From positions 1,116,001-1,180,000 of the forward strand of contig NZ_CP083663.1 in the NCBI RefSeq assembly GCF_020097815.1: a DNA stretch of 64,000 nucleotides, read 5' to 3'. The notes beneath the pieces are model-generated. The model ran no database searches. It was not told the origin of the DNA and saw nothing but the letters and a program-made list of their open reading frames with translations. The position numbers and the translations under genes are program-made. The DNA comes from Haloprofundus salinisoli (GTDB lineage: Archaea > Halobacteriota > Halobacteria > Halobacteriales > Haloferacaceae). Shown piece after piece: positions 1 through 8,531 of this stretch (positions are counted from its first letter, which is position 1; the number at the start of each line of letters is the position of its first letter).

Positions 1-2
1 CC

Positions 3-212
3 GATCTGTTCGGTGCGGAGAACATCAACGTCGTCTTCGGTCTCGTCTCCGTCTCGTTCGCCATCTCGGGGCTCTTGGCCCCGCCGTCTGCGGGTCTCGT
101 CTACGACGCCTTCTCGAGTTACGCGCCCGCCTTCGTCGCCTCGGGGGTTCTCGGCGTCCTCGGCGCGGCGATGGTCGGCGTCGCCGACCGGTTGACGACG
201 GCCGCCTCCTGA
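3..212 (+). CDS. MFS permease, C-terminal fragment (partial)
   Basis: The frame is open from the left edge to a TGA at 210-212, so only the last 69 residues are present. They form two hydrophobic helices (around VVFGLVSVSFAISGLLAPP and VASGVLGVLGAAMVGVA) joined by a short loop containing GLVYDAF, as in the last pair of helices of major facilitator transporters of the oxalate/formate antiporter type. The substrate cannot be inferred. The gene converges on leuS with an 10-base gap. The real start lies outside the window. Confidence 0.6.
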   Translation, partial: DLFGAENINVVFGLVSVSFAISGLLAPPSAGLVYDAFSSYAPAFVASGVLGVLGAAMVGVADRLTTAAS

Positions 213-222
213 GTGTTCTACG

Positions 223-3135
223 TTATTCGATGTGAATCGCCGGGCGGAACGGCACCGCCGCCGACGCTCTGTCGCCGGGGTCGTAAGCGTCCTCGCCCTC
301 GGCGTACAGTTCGACGTCGGCGCCGAACTCGTGGGCGAGGAAGCCGGTCGCCTCCTCGTAGGCGGCGTACTCGTCCATCTCGGCCATCGCGTCGACCGTC
401 TCGTCGTCCCGGCCGCGGACGACCTCCACGAGGTCCTGCACCAGTTGGTTGACCTCGTTACCCTTCTCGCGCAGGTCGGGGTTCTGCATCACCTGTCCCA
501 TCACCGCGCCCACGTCGTCGCCGGCGTCGGCGACCACGTCGAACACCGCTCGCTTCCAGTCGGCGGCGACGTACACGCGGACCACCTCGGGGTCCGTCTC
601 GGTGACGCCGACGATGTCGCGCACGTCGTCGGTCAGGCGCTCGATCTGGCGCTCCTGAATCTCGACGTCGGGTCGAATCAAGTCCTCGTCCACCTCGGGC
701 CACGGCGCGTCCTCGGCGGCCGTGCCGGTCAACTGCTCGTGCAGTTCGTTGGCCATGAACGGGACGAACGGCGCGAGGAGGCGCAGGCGCGTCTCCAGCA
801 CCTTCCGGAGCGTCCAGCGCGCGCCCGGTCGGTCGGTGTCGGTCCGGCGGCGATACCAGCGCAGGTTCTCCTCGAAGCCGTAGAAGGCGGCCTGACTCGC
901 GCTGCGCGTCTCGGAGTTCTCCATCGACTCGGTGACGCTCTCGACGGTCGCCTGCAGTTTCGACAGCAGCCAGCGGTCGACGTGTTCGAGGTCCTCCTCG
1001 CCCTCGGGGCCGTCTCGCGGCCGTCCGCCGCTCGACCCTTCTTCTGACTGGGGTTCCGCGCTCTCGACGAGTTCTTGTGCGCGGTTCCAGAAGCGTTCCA
1101 ACTGGCTGCGGACGCTCTCGACCTGGTCGTCGCGCCAGTCGTAGTCCTGCCACGGCTCCGCCGAGTTGAGCAGGAAGAAGCGGACGGTGTCCGCGCCGTA
1201 GTTCTCGATGGCGGTGCCGGGGAGGACGACGTGACCCTTCGAGGAGGACATCTTCTGTCCCTCCAGCAGTCCCATCCCCATCACGACGATGCCCTGCGGC
1301 CAGTTCGGTTCGTCGAACAGCTCGGCGTGGTGGAACAGGTAGAACGTCAGGTGGTTCGAGATGAGGTCGTTCGCCGAGAAGCGGTAGCTCACGGGGTACC
1401 AGTAGTCCCACTCCTCGCGCAGTTCCAGTGCGCGCTCGTCGGGGTCGGAGACGGCCTCCGCGCCGTAGAACAGCGTGTCGAAGAACTCTCTGGTCAACTC
1501 CTCGGTCGGCACGTCCCGCAGGCGGTGGGCGACCGTGTAGTAGGACATGTAGATGGTCGAGTCCGACAGCGGTTCGATGACGAAGTCGGTGTCCCACGGC
1601 AGCCGCGTCCCCAGCCCGTAGTTGCGGATGCAGGGCCACTCGTTCAGCCAGTCGATGGTGTGGTCGTACTCGCCGCGGGTGTTCTCCGGGATGGCGTCCA
1701 TCCCGTCGACGACGCGCTTCGTCTTCGCCTTCCAGTCCTCGTCGTTGTAACGCAGGAACCACGTGTCTTGCTCGGCGACGACGACGTCGCCGCCGCAGCG
1801 GCAGACGACCTCCTCGGAGAACTCGTACATCGAGTCGAACGCGCCGGAGTCGCGGTAGTCCTCGCGGAACTGGTCGCGGATGTCCTCGACGACCTCGCCG
1901 GCGTACTCGCCGTACATGTCGAGCATCGCGCCGCCGTGGAACTCCTTGTTGTAGAGCTCCTTCGTCGCCTCCGCCAGCGCCGGATCGTCGGAGGACTCGA
2001 TTTCCCGGGACTCGACGGCGACCCGCGCGGGAATCTCGCCGTAGTCCTCGATCTCGAGGATGGGAACGGGGTCGATGGCGTCGACTTCCGCGGGGTCGAT
2101 TCCATACTGCTCCATCCGCTCGGCGTCGGCTTTCGCCTCCCGCAGCGCCACGTAGTCGTCCGGCGAGTGCGCGGGCACGGACATGACGACACCCGTCGCG
2201 TTGTCGGCGTCGACGAACGAGGCGGGCAGCACGAGCACCTCGTCGTCGGTGACGGGGTTGGTGACGCGCTTGCCGACGAGTTCCTCCCCGCTGACCGTCT
2301 CGTGTACCTCCACGTCGTAGGCTTGCAGGCGCAGTTTCTCGGCCGCTTCGGCGGAGACGAACCACGACTCGCCATTCACGTCGGCGACGACGTACTCGGC
2401 GTCGGGGTCGATGTAGGCGTTCGTGACGCCGTACACCGTCTCGGGGCGGAGGGTGGCCATCGGGGCGACGACCGTCTCACCGTCCCGCTCGAAGGAGAAT
2501 CGAACCAGCGTGTACTCCTGGTACTCGGCGGTTTCGCCCTCCAGCAGGTCGTGGGTCGTCACCGGCTGCTTCTCGTTCGTGCAGTACTTGACCGGGTGTA
2601 GGCCCTTCTCCAGCAGCCCGCGGTCTTTCAGCGTCTCGTACTGCCAGGTGATGAACTTCGAGTAGCGCTCGTCGTTCGTCGTGAACTCGCGTCGCCAGTC
2701 GACCGACAGGCCGAGCGACTTCATTCCCTTCTTGTAGTGCTGTTCGATGAAGTGGCGGGCGAAGCCCATCGGCGTCTCCAGTTCCTGCAGCGTCTCCTCG
2801 GGGACGTTGTACGTGTCCTTCAGGACGCTCAGTTGCTTCTCCTCGCCCTTCTTCAGACGCTCGACGGCACCGATGATGGGCGTGCCGGTGACGTGCCACC
2901 CCATCGGGAACAGGACGTTGTCGCCCTGCTGTCGTCGGTAACGGGCGTAGACGTCGGGGACGGTGTACGTCCGGGCGTGACCGATGTGCATGCCGCCGCT
3001 GGGATACGGATACGGCACCGTGATGAACGTCGTCTCCTCGTCGTCGGGGGCGTCGGCGGGGTCGGCCTCGTATCGGCCCGTCTCGGCCCAGCGCTCCCGC
3101 CAGCGCTCTTCGAGTTCCTGCGGGTCGTAATCCAT
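223..3135 (-). CDS. leuS: leucyl-tRNA synthetase
   Basis: This 970-residue class I synthetase charges tRNA-Leu in the cytoplasm. The HIGH signature appears as HIGH at residues 50-53 inside SGGMHIGHARTYT. The KMSKS signature appears as KMSSS near residue 628. Between them lie the inserted CP1 editing domain (APMATLRPETVYGVTNAY and SVPAHSPDDYVAL) and the WPxG-like zinc/catalytic region. The C-terminal third carries the anticodon-binding helices. Length and order match archaeal LeuRS. The ATG at 3135 is supported by a TATA-like box centred about 28 bases upstream, which fits a leaderless transcript. The protein is strongly acidic, as expected in a haloarchaeon. Confidence 0.98.
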   Translation of the reverse strand: MDYDPQELEERWRERWAETGRYEADPADAPDDEETTFITVPYPYPSGGMHIGHARTYTVPDVYARYRRQQGDNVLFPMGWHVTGTPIIGAVERLKKGEEKQLSVLKDTYNVPEETLQELETPMGFARHFIEQHYKKGMKSLGLSVDWRREFTTNDERYSKFITWQYETLKDRGLLEKGLHPVKYCTNEKQPVTTHDLLEGETAEYQEYTLVRFSFERDGETVVAPMATLRPETVYGVTNAYIDPDAEYVVADVNGESWFVSAEAAEKLRLQAYDVEVHETVSGEELVGKRVTNPVTDDEVLVLPASFVDADNATGVVMSVPAHSPDDYVALREAKADAERMEQYGIDPAEVDAIDPVPILEIEDYGEIPARVAVESREIESSDDPALAEATKELYNKEFHGGAMLDMYGEYAGEVVEDIRDQFREDYRDSGAFDSMYEFSEEVVCRCGGDVVVAEQDTWFLRYNDEDWKAKTKRVVDGMDAIPENTRGEYDHTIDWLNEWPCIRNYGLGTRLPWDTDFVIEPLSDSTIYMSYYTVAHRLRDVPTEELTREFFDTLFYGAEAVSDPDERALELREEWDYWYPVSYRFSANDLISNHLTFYLFHHAELFDEPNWPQGIVVMGMGLLEGQKMSSSKGHVVLPGTAIENYGADTVRFFLLNSAEPWQDYDWRDDQVESVRSQLERFWNRAQELVESAEPQSEEGSSGGRPRDGPEGEEDLEHVDRWLLSKLQATVESVTESMENSETRSASQAAFYGFEENLRWYRRRTDTDRPGARWTLRKVLETRLRLLAPFVPFMANELHEQLTGTAAEDAPWPEVDEDLIRPDVEIQERQIERLTDDVRDIVGVTETDPEVVRVYVAADWKRAVFDVVADAGDDVGAVMGQVMQNPDLREKGNEVNQLVQDLVEVVRGRDDETVDAMAEMDEYAAYEEATGFLAHEFGADVELYAEGEDAYDPGDRASAAVPFRPAIHIE

Positions 3136-3157
3136 ACCCGACCTTGAGGGAGGCAGA

Positions 3158-3167
3158 CTAAAATAAC
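3158..3167 (-). promoter_or_regulatory. TATA-like box of leuS
   Basis: On the minus strand the stretch reads GTTATTTTAG. Its centre is about 28 bases before the leuS ATG, the distance expected when transcription starts at the initiation codon. Confidence 0.5.
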
Positions 3168-3293
3168 TCCTATACTTGACTTGTGAGACTGTCGGATGGC
3201 GGCAAAAGTTGCGTCAGGAGCTAGCACGCGACGAACGGCGTCGTGGGGGGCCGAATCGGCCTCGGACGACCGGCGGCGTCGGGTCGTCTCGAA

Positions 3294-3764
3294 TCAGACC
3301 GTCTCGGTCTCGAACTCGCGGGCGACCGCCGACGGATGAACGTCGAGCGCGTACGGGATGGCGTACGCGGTTACGACCGCGAGGCCGTTTGCGACGACGG
3401 GCGCGAGCGCTTCCGCGACGGCAGCGCCGCCGACGGGCGTGTTCGAGACGAGGCCGAGCGCGACGACCTGGAAGCCGAAGCCACAGCCGACGAGCAGGAC
3501 GAGCGATTCGACGCGGCGTGCGTGCGCTCTGCGGTCGTGGGCCGCCGAAGGCGTCCGGCGGCGGACCCAGGCGACGCCGCCGACGAACGACGCGAGCGTG
3601 ACGACGACGAACGACGCGGTGGGGTCCGGTCTCGCGGCGACGCCGAGCGTTCGGAGTCCGGTCGAGAGACCGACGAACAGGAGCGTGAACAGGAACGCGG
3701 TCGTCGTCGCCCACTGGAGGCCACCGACGAGTGCGGTCCGTGGCGACGGGCGGTACGAAGTCAC
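3294..3764 (-). CDS. small four-helix membrane protein, unknown function
   Basis: The 156-residue protein has about four hydrophobic segments: residues 13-37, 48-66, 84-107 and 123-140. An Arg-rich cytoplasmic loop (RRRTPSAAHDRRAHARR) lies between helices two and three. The C-terminal tail is short and acidic. I recognise no domain. It stands alone between leuS and the Hsp20 genes, with short gaps on both sides, so the neighbours say nothing about its job. Compositional support is good: shadow frames on the other strand are Arg-rich and lack its hydrophobic periodicity. Confidence 0.6.
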   Translation of the reverse strand: MTSYRPSPRTALVGGLQWATTTAFLFTLLFVGLSTGLRTLGVAARPDPTASFVVVTLASFVGGVAWVRRRTPSAAHDRRAHARRVESLVLLVGCGFGFQVVALGLVSNTPVGGAAVAEALAPVVANGLAVVTAYAIPYALDVHPSAVAREFETETV

Positions 3765-3948
3765 GGAGACAGGTATGAGAAGAGTTCACTTATACCTCAC
3801 GGTTCGGAAAGTAGCGCCGAACGGACAGTCAACGCGACGAGAAAGCGCGCGACGGACCGAGGAGGGCGATTCGGCGTGAAGGACCAACACGGCAAAAACC
3901 GGAGAGAGAAACGGACGAGAACCGACAGTGACCGACCATCCGCGCGAC

Positions 3949-4392
3949 TCAGTCGAGGTCGATGCGGTGGGAGTCGTCTTCCTCGCCGACGGTGCGCTTC
4001 GGGAGGTGAACCGTGAGCACGCCGTTGGAGTAGGTGGCGTGCGTCTCGTCTTCGGAGACCTCCTCGGGGAGACGGATACTCCGGCTGACGGACTCACTGC
4101 GGCGCTCGCGGCGGATGTACTCGCTGGTGTCGTCGTCGCGGGCCATCTCGCGGGAACCGCTCAGCGTGAGGGTCCGTCCGGACAGCGAGAGGTCGATATC
4201 CTCCTTCTCGAAGCCGGGCATGTCGGCGGTGACGACGAACTCGTCGTCCTCGTCGGCGACGTCGACGGAGATGCCGGTGGTGTTCCACGTGGGGCGGCTC
4301 TCCTCGAACTGTCGGTTCATTCCCTCGAACTGCTTGCTCATTCGCTCGAACAGGTCTTCGAACTCGTCGAACGGGTTGGAACGTCGCATCAT
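3949..4392 (-). CDS. Hsp20/alpha-crystallin small heat-shock protein (copy 1)
   Basis: The 147-residue protein holds unfolding proteins in a refoldable state without ATP. After an N-terminal region starting MRRSNPFDEFEDLFERM, the alpha-crystallin domain runs from about residue 40 to 135. It contains DEFVVTADMPGFEKEDIDLS and the conserved SIRLPEEV and YSNGVLTVHLPK strands. Two ATGs lie in tandem (4392 and 4389), and either could start translation. Two TATA-like boxes lie upstream (minus-strand CTTATAG at 4411-4417 and CTTTATATT at 4428-4436), so the promoter may be dual. A second Hsp20 gene follows upstream on the same strand. Confidence 0.93.
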   Translation of the reverse strand: MMRRSNPFDEFEDLFERMSKQFEGMNRQFEESRPTWNTTGISVDVADEDDEFVVTADMPGFEKEDIDLSLSGRTLTLSGSREMARDDDTSEYIRRERRSESVSRSIRLPEEVSEDETHATYSNGVLTVHLPKRTVGEEDDSHRIDLD

Positions 4393-4528
4393 CTCTAATT
4401 CACCGACGCCCTATAAGGCGGCCTTCGAATATAAAGATTGCTGGATCGAAGATAGCAGTTCGCACGCTACGGGGCCCCTACTTCCTTTATTCTGCATTTT
4501 CCGAGAAATACGACGTGAACGAATGGAC

Positions 4529-4948
4529 TCACTCGATGTCGATTCGGTGCCCCTCGTCGTCGTCCGAACGGCGCTGCTTGGGCAGCCTGACGGTCAGGAC
4601 GCCGTGTCGGTACGAGGCGTCCGACGCCTCCTCCTCGACCGCCTCGGGCAGGTGGACCGTTCGGGAGGCGCTCCGACGAGTCCGCTCCCGTCGGAGGTAG
4701 GCGTCGTCGCGCTCCTCGGCGGTGTCCGCGTGTTCGGCGCGAATCGTCAACTGGCGGTCGCGCACCGAGAGGTCGATGTCCTCGGTTTCGTAGCCCGGTA
4801 AGTCTGCGGTGACGACGAACTCGTCGCCGCGCTCTTCGAGGTCGATGGAGATATCTCTGAGCCTCGACATCCCCGACGATTCGAAGTTTCGGCTCAGTTG
4901 GTCGAACAGGCGCTCGATCTCGTCGAACGGGTTGTTGCGGTCCGGCAT
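4529..4948 (-). CDS. Hsp20/alpha-crystallin small heat-shock protein (copy 2)
   Basis: The start is placed at MPDRNNPFDEIERLFDQL, which aligns with the N-terminus of the other copy; an in-frame ATG 18 codons further upstream has no counterpart there. This gives 139 residues. The alpha-crystallin domain has DEFVVTADLPGYETEDIDLS, the TVHLPEAV strand and HGVLTVRLPKQ. It is clearly paralogous to the copy at 3949-4392, with the same orientation and a 136-base gap. That gap carries TATA-like boxes for the downstream copy, so the two are probably transcribed separately. A TATA-like AATAATATT lies about 30 bases before this start. Confidence 0.92.
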   Translation of the reverse strand: MPDRNNPFDEIERLFDQLSRNFESSGMSRLRDISIDLEERGDEFVVTADLPGYETEDIDLSVRDRQLTIRAEHADTAEERDDAYLRRERTRRSASRTVHLPEAVEEEASDASYRHGVLTVRLPKQRRSDDDEGHRIDIE

Positions 4949-5020
4949 GACACGTGAGAGTCCGTCCGCCGACCGTAAGAATATTATTCCGCTCGGTGAC
5001 ACGCCGTCCGCTCGGAAGCG

Positions 5021-5827
5021 TCAGTACAGCACGTGACGGGTGTCGTACGACCCGAGTCGCCGCACCCACCCCTTCTTCGCTATCTCTTCGACGTCGGCGA
5101 CGGCTTCCTTCGCGCGCGCTTCGTACAGTCCGGCCTCGAAGTCGATGTGGAACAGGTAGTCGCCGAGGCGGTTGCCGCTCGGCCGCGACTCGATGCGCGA
5201 GAGGTTGATGTCTCGTTCGGCGAACGCTTCGAGCAGTTCGAGCAGGAGTCCCGGATAGTTCGCGTTCGGATAGACGACGAGCGAGGTCTTACCGCCGGCC
5301 TCCGAGCGCTCTTCGACGGGCGCGACGACCAGAAAGCGAGTCGCGTTCGAGGAGCGGTCCTGGATGTCCTCGGCGAGCACGCGGAGGTCCGACCCGGCCG
5401 TGTCGGGGTGGGCGATACCGGCGACGCGGGGGTCGTCGCGGGCGCGCTCGACGCCGCGGGCGGTGCTGGCGACGGCTTCGGCCGCCACGTCGGGGTAGTT
5501 CTCTTCGAGGTAGGTGCGGCACTGCGCGAGCGCCTGCGAGTGACTGGCGACCACGTCGAACGACTCACCCTGGGCGACGAGCGCGTGGCGAATCGGCGTG
5601 ATGAGTTCGCCGACGACGCTCACCTCGCGCTCGGCGAGCGCGTCGAGGCTCTCGGTGACGCTGCCTTCGATGCTGTTCTCGATGGGGACGACGCCGCGGC
5701 GGAACTCGCCGTCGGCGACGGCGTCGACGATGCTGGCGACCGACTCGCGGAACTCCACGTCGTCGGCGACGGCGCTGGCGGCGCGGTGCGAGTAGGTGCC
5801 CGCGGGTCCGAGGGTGACTGCCTGCAT
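5021..5827 (-). CDS. pheA: prephenate dehydratase
   Basis: This enzyme converts prephenate to phenylpyruvate in phenylalanine synthesis. The 268-residue protein starts with MQAVTLGPAGTYSHRAA, typical of the periplasmic-binding-like catalytic domain, and has GVVPIENSIEGSV and the NATRFLVVA segment with the catalytic Thr-Arg-Phe. From about residue 185 comes a regulatory ACT domain (NYPGLLLELLEAFAERDINL and ESRPSG, the phenylalanine-binding ESRP motif), so feedback inhibition is likely. There is no fused chorismate mutase domain. The gene stands alone between hsp20 and hisH. Confidence 0.96.
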   Translation of the reverse strand: MQAVTLGPAGTYSHRAASAVADDVEFRESVASIVDAVADGEFRRGVVPIENSIEGSVTESLDALAEREVSVVGELITPIRHALVAQGESFDVVASHSQALAQCRTYLEENYPDVAAEAVASTARGVERARDDPRVAGIAHPDTAGSDLRVLAEDIQDRSSNATRFLVVAPVEERSEAGGKTSLVVYPNANYPGLLLELLEAFAERDINLSRIESRPSGNRLGDYLFHIDFEAGLYEARAKEAVADVEEIAKKGWVRRLGSYDTRHVLY

Positions 5828-5889
5828 TGCCGGTTCGTTGTCGGGAACGGGGGAAAAACGCGTCGGGTACGGCGGAACTACCTTCGCGG

Positions 5890-6555
5890 CTACTGGTCGG
5901 CGCAGAACTCGACGAAGTTCCGCAGGATGCGAAGCCCCGTCTCGCCGCTCTTCTCGGGGTGGAACTGCGTGCCCATCACGTTGCCGTCCTCGTTGGCGAC
6001 GACCGCCGGGAACTCCACGTCGTAGTCGGTGGTGGCGACGACGGCGTCGTCGCTCTCGGGGACCGCGTAGTACGAGTGGACGAAGTAGGCGTACTCGCCG
6101 TTCACTCCCTCGACGAGCGGGTGGTCTCGCTCGACGGACAGCTCGTTCCAGCCCATGTGCGGCACCTTCTGGCCCTGCGAGAACCTGACGTTCGTCCCCG
6201 GGATGAACCCGAGGCCCTCCACGTCGCCCTCGCCGGCGTGCTCGGCTTCCTCGCTCGTCGTCAGAAGCATCTGCATCCCGAGACAGATGCCGAAGACGGG
6301 TTGCCCGCGGTCGTCGGCCGCTTCGAGCGCTTCTCTGTATGGGTCGGCGTTCTCCATCCCCTCGCGGAACGCGCCCACGCCGGGGAGGACGATGCCGTCG
6401 GCGTCGGCAAATCTCTCGGAATCGTCGGTGACGGTGACGTCCGCGCCCGCGCGTTCAAGGCCGCGGACGGCGCTGCGGAGGTTGCCGAGGCCGTAGTCGA
6501 CCACGACGACGGAGGCCAGCGCTTCCTCCGCGGGAGGTGGTGATGTCGTACTCAC
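5890..6555 (-). CDS. hisH: imidazole glycerol phosphate synthase, glutaminase subunit
   Basis: HisH releases ammonia from glutamine for HisF in histidine synthesis. The 221-residue protein shows the class I amidotransferase triad: Cys91 in GICLGMQM, His199 and Glu201 in GTQFHPEKSG. The oxyanion loop PGVGAFREGM is also present. A non-conserved, low-complexity stretch of about 14 residues precedes VVVVDYGLGNLRS, so the true start could be slightly internal, but no other ATG or GTG fits better. hisE lies about 9 kb away and the partner hisF is not in the window: the his genes are scattered, as is usual in haloarchaea. Confidence 0.96.
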   Translation of the reverse strand: MSTTSPPPAEEALASVVVVDYGLGNLRSAVRGLERAGADVTVTDDSERFADADGIVLPGVGAFREGMENADPYREALEAADDRGQPVFGICLGMQMLLTTSEEAEHAGEGDVEGLGFIPGTNVRFSQGQKVPHMGWNELSVERDHPLVEGVNGEYAYFVHSYYAVPESDDAVVATTDYDVEFPAVVANEDGNVMGTQFHPEKSGETGLRILRNFVEFCADQ

Positions 6556-6592
6556 ACTCGAACGTAGACGCCCCAGCGTGCAAGTGTGTTTC

Positions 6593-6654
6593 CGTCCGGG
6601 CGAAGATAACCGTCCGGGCGAACGTTGCCGTCCGCGCGAACGTGGCCGTCCGGA
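6593..6654. repeat. 18-bp tandem repeat, about 3.4 copies
   Basis: Three successive 18-base units begin at 6593, 6611 and 6629, each opening with CGTCCG and containing GCGAA. A fourth partial unit begins at 6647. Unit two reads cgtccgggcgaacgttgc. The repeat lies in the 138-base gap between hisH and phnE, about 40 bases beyond the phnE stop codon. No coding frame uses it. Confidence 0.75.
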
Positions 6655-6693
6655 CTGCGGTGAAGTGAGAAGAAAAGGAGATACGGAGCGACG

Positions 6694-7725
6694 CTACTTC
6701 GTCAGCGACTCGGCCATCCGGCGCGGGAAGCCCAGCAGCAGCGTGAGGAAGCCGTCGGGGCTCTCGTCGGCGCGGAGCCGCGAGCGGACCCGTTGGCTGA
6801 ACATCTCGACGCTAATGATGAGCAGGAGGATGACGAGAATGGTCGCCATCATGTTCGTGAACTTGAACAGCCCCTGCTGGACCGCCAGCACCTGCCCGAG
6901 GCCGCCGCCGCCGATGATACCGAGCGTGACGGCGATGCGGACGTTGATCTCGAAGATGTAGAGCGTCCACGCGATAAAGGGCGTGGTCACCTGACTCAGC
7001 ATCCCGAAGGTGATGGTCTGCGGACCGCTCGCGCCCGTCGTGCGCATCGCCTCGATGGGGCCGTCCTCGACCTCTTCGAGCTCGTCGGTGTAGAGGCGAC
7101 CGAGGTTACCGATGGTGTCGGTGGCGATAGCCAGCACTGCGGTGGCGGGTCCGAGACCGCCGAGGGGGACGTAGATAAGCGCCCACACCAGCGCCGGGAT
7201 GGCGCGAATCGCCGACATCATGCCGCGGAACACGAAGTTCAGCGGGAACGGGAGCACGCGCTCGGAGCCGAGGATGCCGAACAGCAGCGCGAGCGGGAAG
7301 CCGATGAGCGTACCCGCAAAGCCCATCGCGAGCGTGATTCCCGCTTCACCGAAGATGGCGAGCGGACCGCCGGTCTCGGGGTCCGTCAGGCTCGCCTCGG
7401 GGTCGAAGATGAGGTTTCGCTCCTCGATGAACGCCCAGTACTCGGCGAAGCCGCTCGGGTCGAAGAAGGGGAACGCCGAGAAGTCGAGGAACGGGAAGTA
7501 GTCGGTGAGCGCTTCGAGGAAGTTCGGGAAGTACCGCGTCAGATCCGCCTGGAACATCTCGACGGCGTACAGCGCGTTGTAGAAGAAAAACAGGACGACG
7601 GCGGCGGCGGCGGCGACGAGAAGCCACCGGATACGGCGTCCCCGTCGAATCTCGTCGAACTGCGCTTTGAGACGTGGGTCTCTCTCGACGCCGGTCTGCT
7701 GCTCCGAGGGCGTGTCGGTGCTCAT
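6694..7725 (-). CDS. phnE: PhnE-type ABC transporter permease
   Basis: This 343-residue inner-membrane permease belongs to a phosphonate/phosphate/phosphite-type importer. It has a cytoplasmic N-terminus, a first helix around LLVAAAAAVVLFFFYNAL, a long extracytoplasmic loop, and then the five-helix permease core. The ABC-contact (EAA) loop is around EAMRTTGASGPQTITFGML, with the conserved Gly. The ATG overlaps the phnC stop codon (ATGA), so the two are co-translated. It is the last gene of phnD-phnC-phnE. No C-P lyase or phosphonatase gene is visible, so the substrate cannot be fixed. Confidence 0.9.
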   Translation of the reverse strand: MSTDTPSEQQTGVERDPRLKAQFDEIRRGRRIRWLLVAAAAAVVLFFFYNALYAVEMFQADLTRYFPNFLEALTDYFPFLDFSAFPFFDPSGFAEYWAFIEERNLIFDPEASLTDPETGGPLAIFGEAGITLAMGFAGTLIGFPLALLFGILGSERVLPFPLNFVFRGMMSAIRAIPALVWALIYVPLGGLGPATAVLAIATDTIGNLGRLYTDELEEVEDGPIEAMRTTGASGPQTITFGMLSQVTTPFIAWTLYIFEINVRIAVTLGIIGGGGLGQVLAVQQGLFKFTNMMATILVILLLIISVEMFSQRVRSRLRADESPDGFLTLLLGFPRRMAESLTK

Positions 7726-8501
7726 TTCGTCACCGCCTGTCCGTCGGCGTCGTCGGCGCTGCTCGCCTCGAACATCCCCTCGGTGTCGATGTCGCCGTAG
7801 ATCTCATCGATGACGTCCATCGTGAACTCGTCGCGGTAGCCGTCGAAGACGAGTTCGCCGTTGCGAAGCCCGATGAAGCGCTCGCCGAACTTCCGGGCGA
7901 GATTCACCTGGTGGAGGCTGATAGCGGCGGTCAGCCCGCGCTCTTTGGCCGCTTGTCGGAGATACCGCATCACCTGCTGAGAGCTGCCCGGGTCGAGACT
8001 CGCCACTGGTTCGTCCGCGAGCAGGACGTTCGGGCGCTGGACCAGCGCGCGGGCGATACCGACGCGCTGTTGCTGGCCGCCGCTCATCTGTCGCGCTCGT
8101 TTGCGGGACTCGTCGAGGAGTCCGACGGTGTCGAGCGCGTCGAGTGCGCGGTACTTCTCCTCCGTATCTTGGAGTTGAAGGATGCTCTGGAGAAACCCGG
8201 TTCGGCTGAGCGACCCGGTGAGCGTGTTCGAGTAGGCGCTCATCTGCCCGATGATGTTGTGTTGCTGGAAAATCATCGCGATGTCTTTTCGAGGGCGGTC
8301 GACCGGCGTGCCGTCGATGCGGATTTCGCCGTCGGTCGGAGTGGTGAGTCCGTTCATACACCGGAGGAGCGTCGACTTCCCGGACCCGGAGACGCCCAAG
8401 ACGATGACGAACTCCCCCTCCGGCACGGAGAAACTGACGTCTCGCAGGGCGACGGTGTTGCCGAACTCCTTCGTAACCCCCTCCACAGTAATGTTGCTCA
8501 T
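7722..8501 (-). CDS. phnC: PhnC-type ABC transporter ATPase
   Basis: This 259-residue ATPase powers the importer. Walker A is GVSGSGKST, the ABC signature is SGGQQQR, Walker B is VLLADEP, and the H-loop is SLHQVN. The ATG giving MSNITVEGVTKEFG is chosen over a TTG four codons upstream. The stop codon overlaps the phnE start by four bases, and phnD ends 30 bases upstream, giving an operon in the order phnD-phnC-phnE. The family match to PhnC (a short ATPase without a C-terminal regulatory domain) is clear. The transported compound is inferred only from the family. Confidence 0.93.
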   Translation of the reverse strand: MSNITVEGVTKEFGNTVALRDVSFSVPEGEFVIVLGVSGSGKSTLLRCMNGLTTPTDGEIRIDGTPVDRPRKDIAMIFQQHNIIGQMSAYSNTLTGSLSRTGFLQSILQLQDTEEKYRALDALDTVGLLDESRKRARQMSGGQQQRVGIARALVQRPNVLLADEPVASLDPGSSQQVMRYLRQAAKERGLTAAISLHQVNLARKFGERFIGLRNGELVFDGYRDEFTMDVIDEIYGDIDTEGMFEASSADDADGQAVTK

Positions 8502-8531
8502 GGTGCTGGTCAAAAACAGTCGGCAGTCGGG

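Noticed and set aside
458-2365. Long Arg/Gly-rich open frame inside leuS on the same strand.
   Set aside because: It is a shadow of leuS in a high-G+C region: very high Arg, no hydrophobic core and no family similarity.
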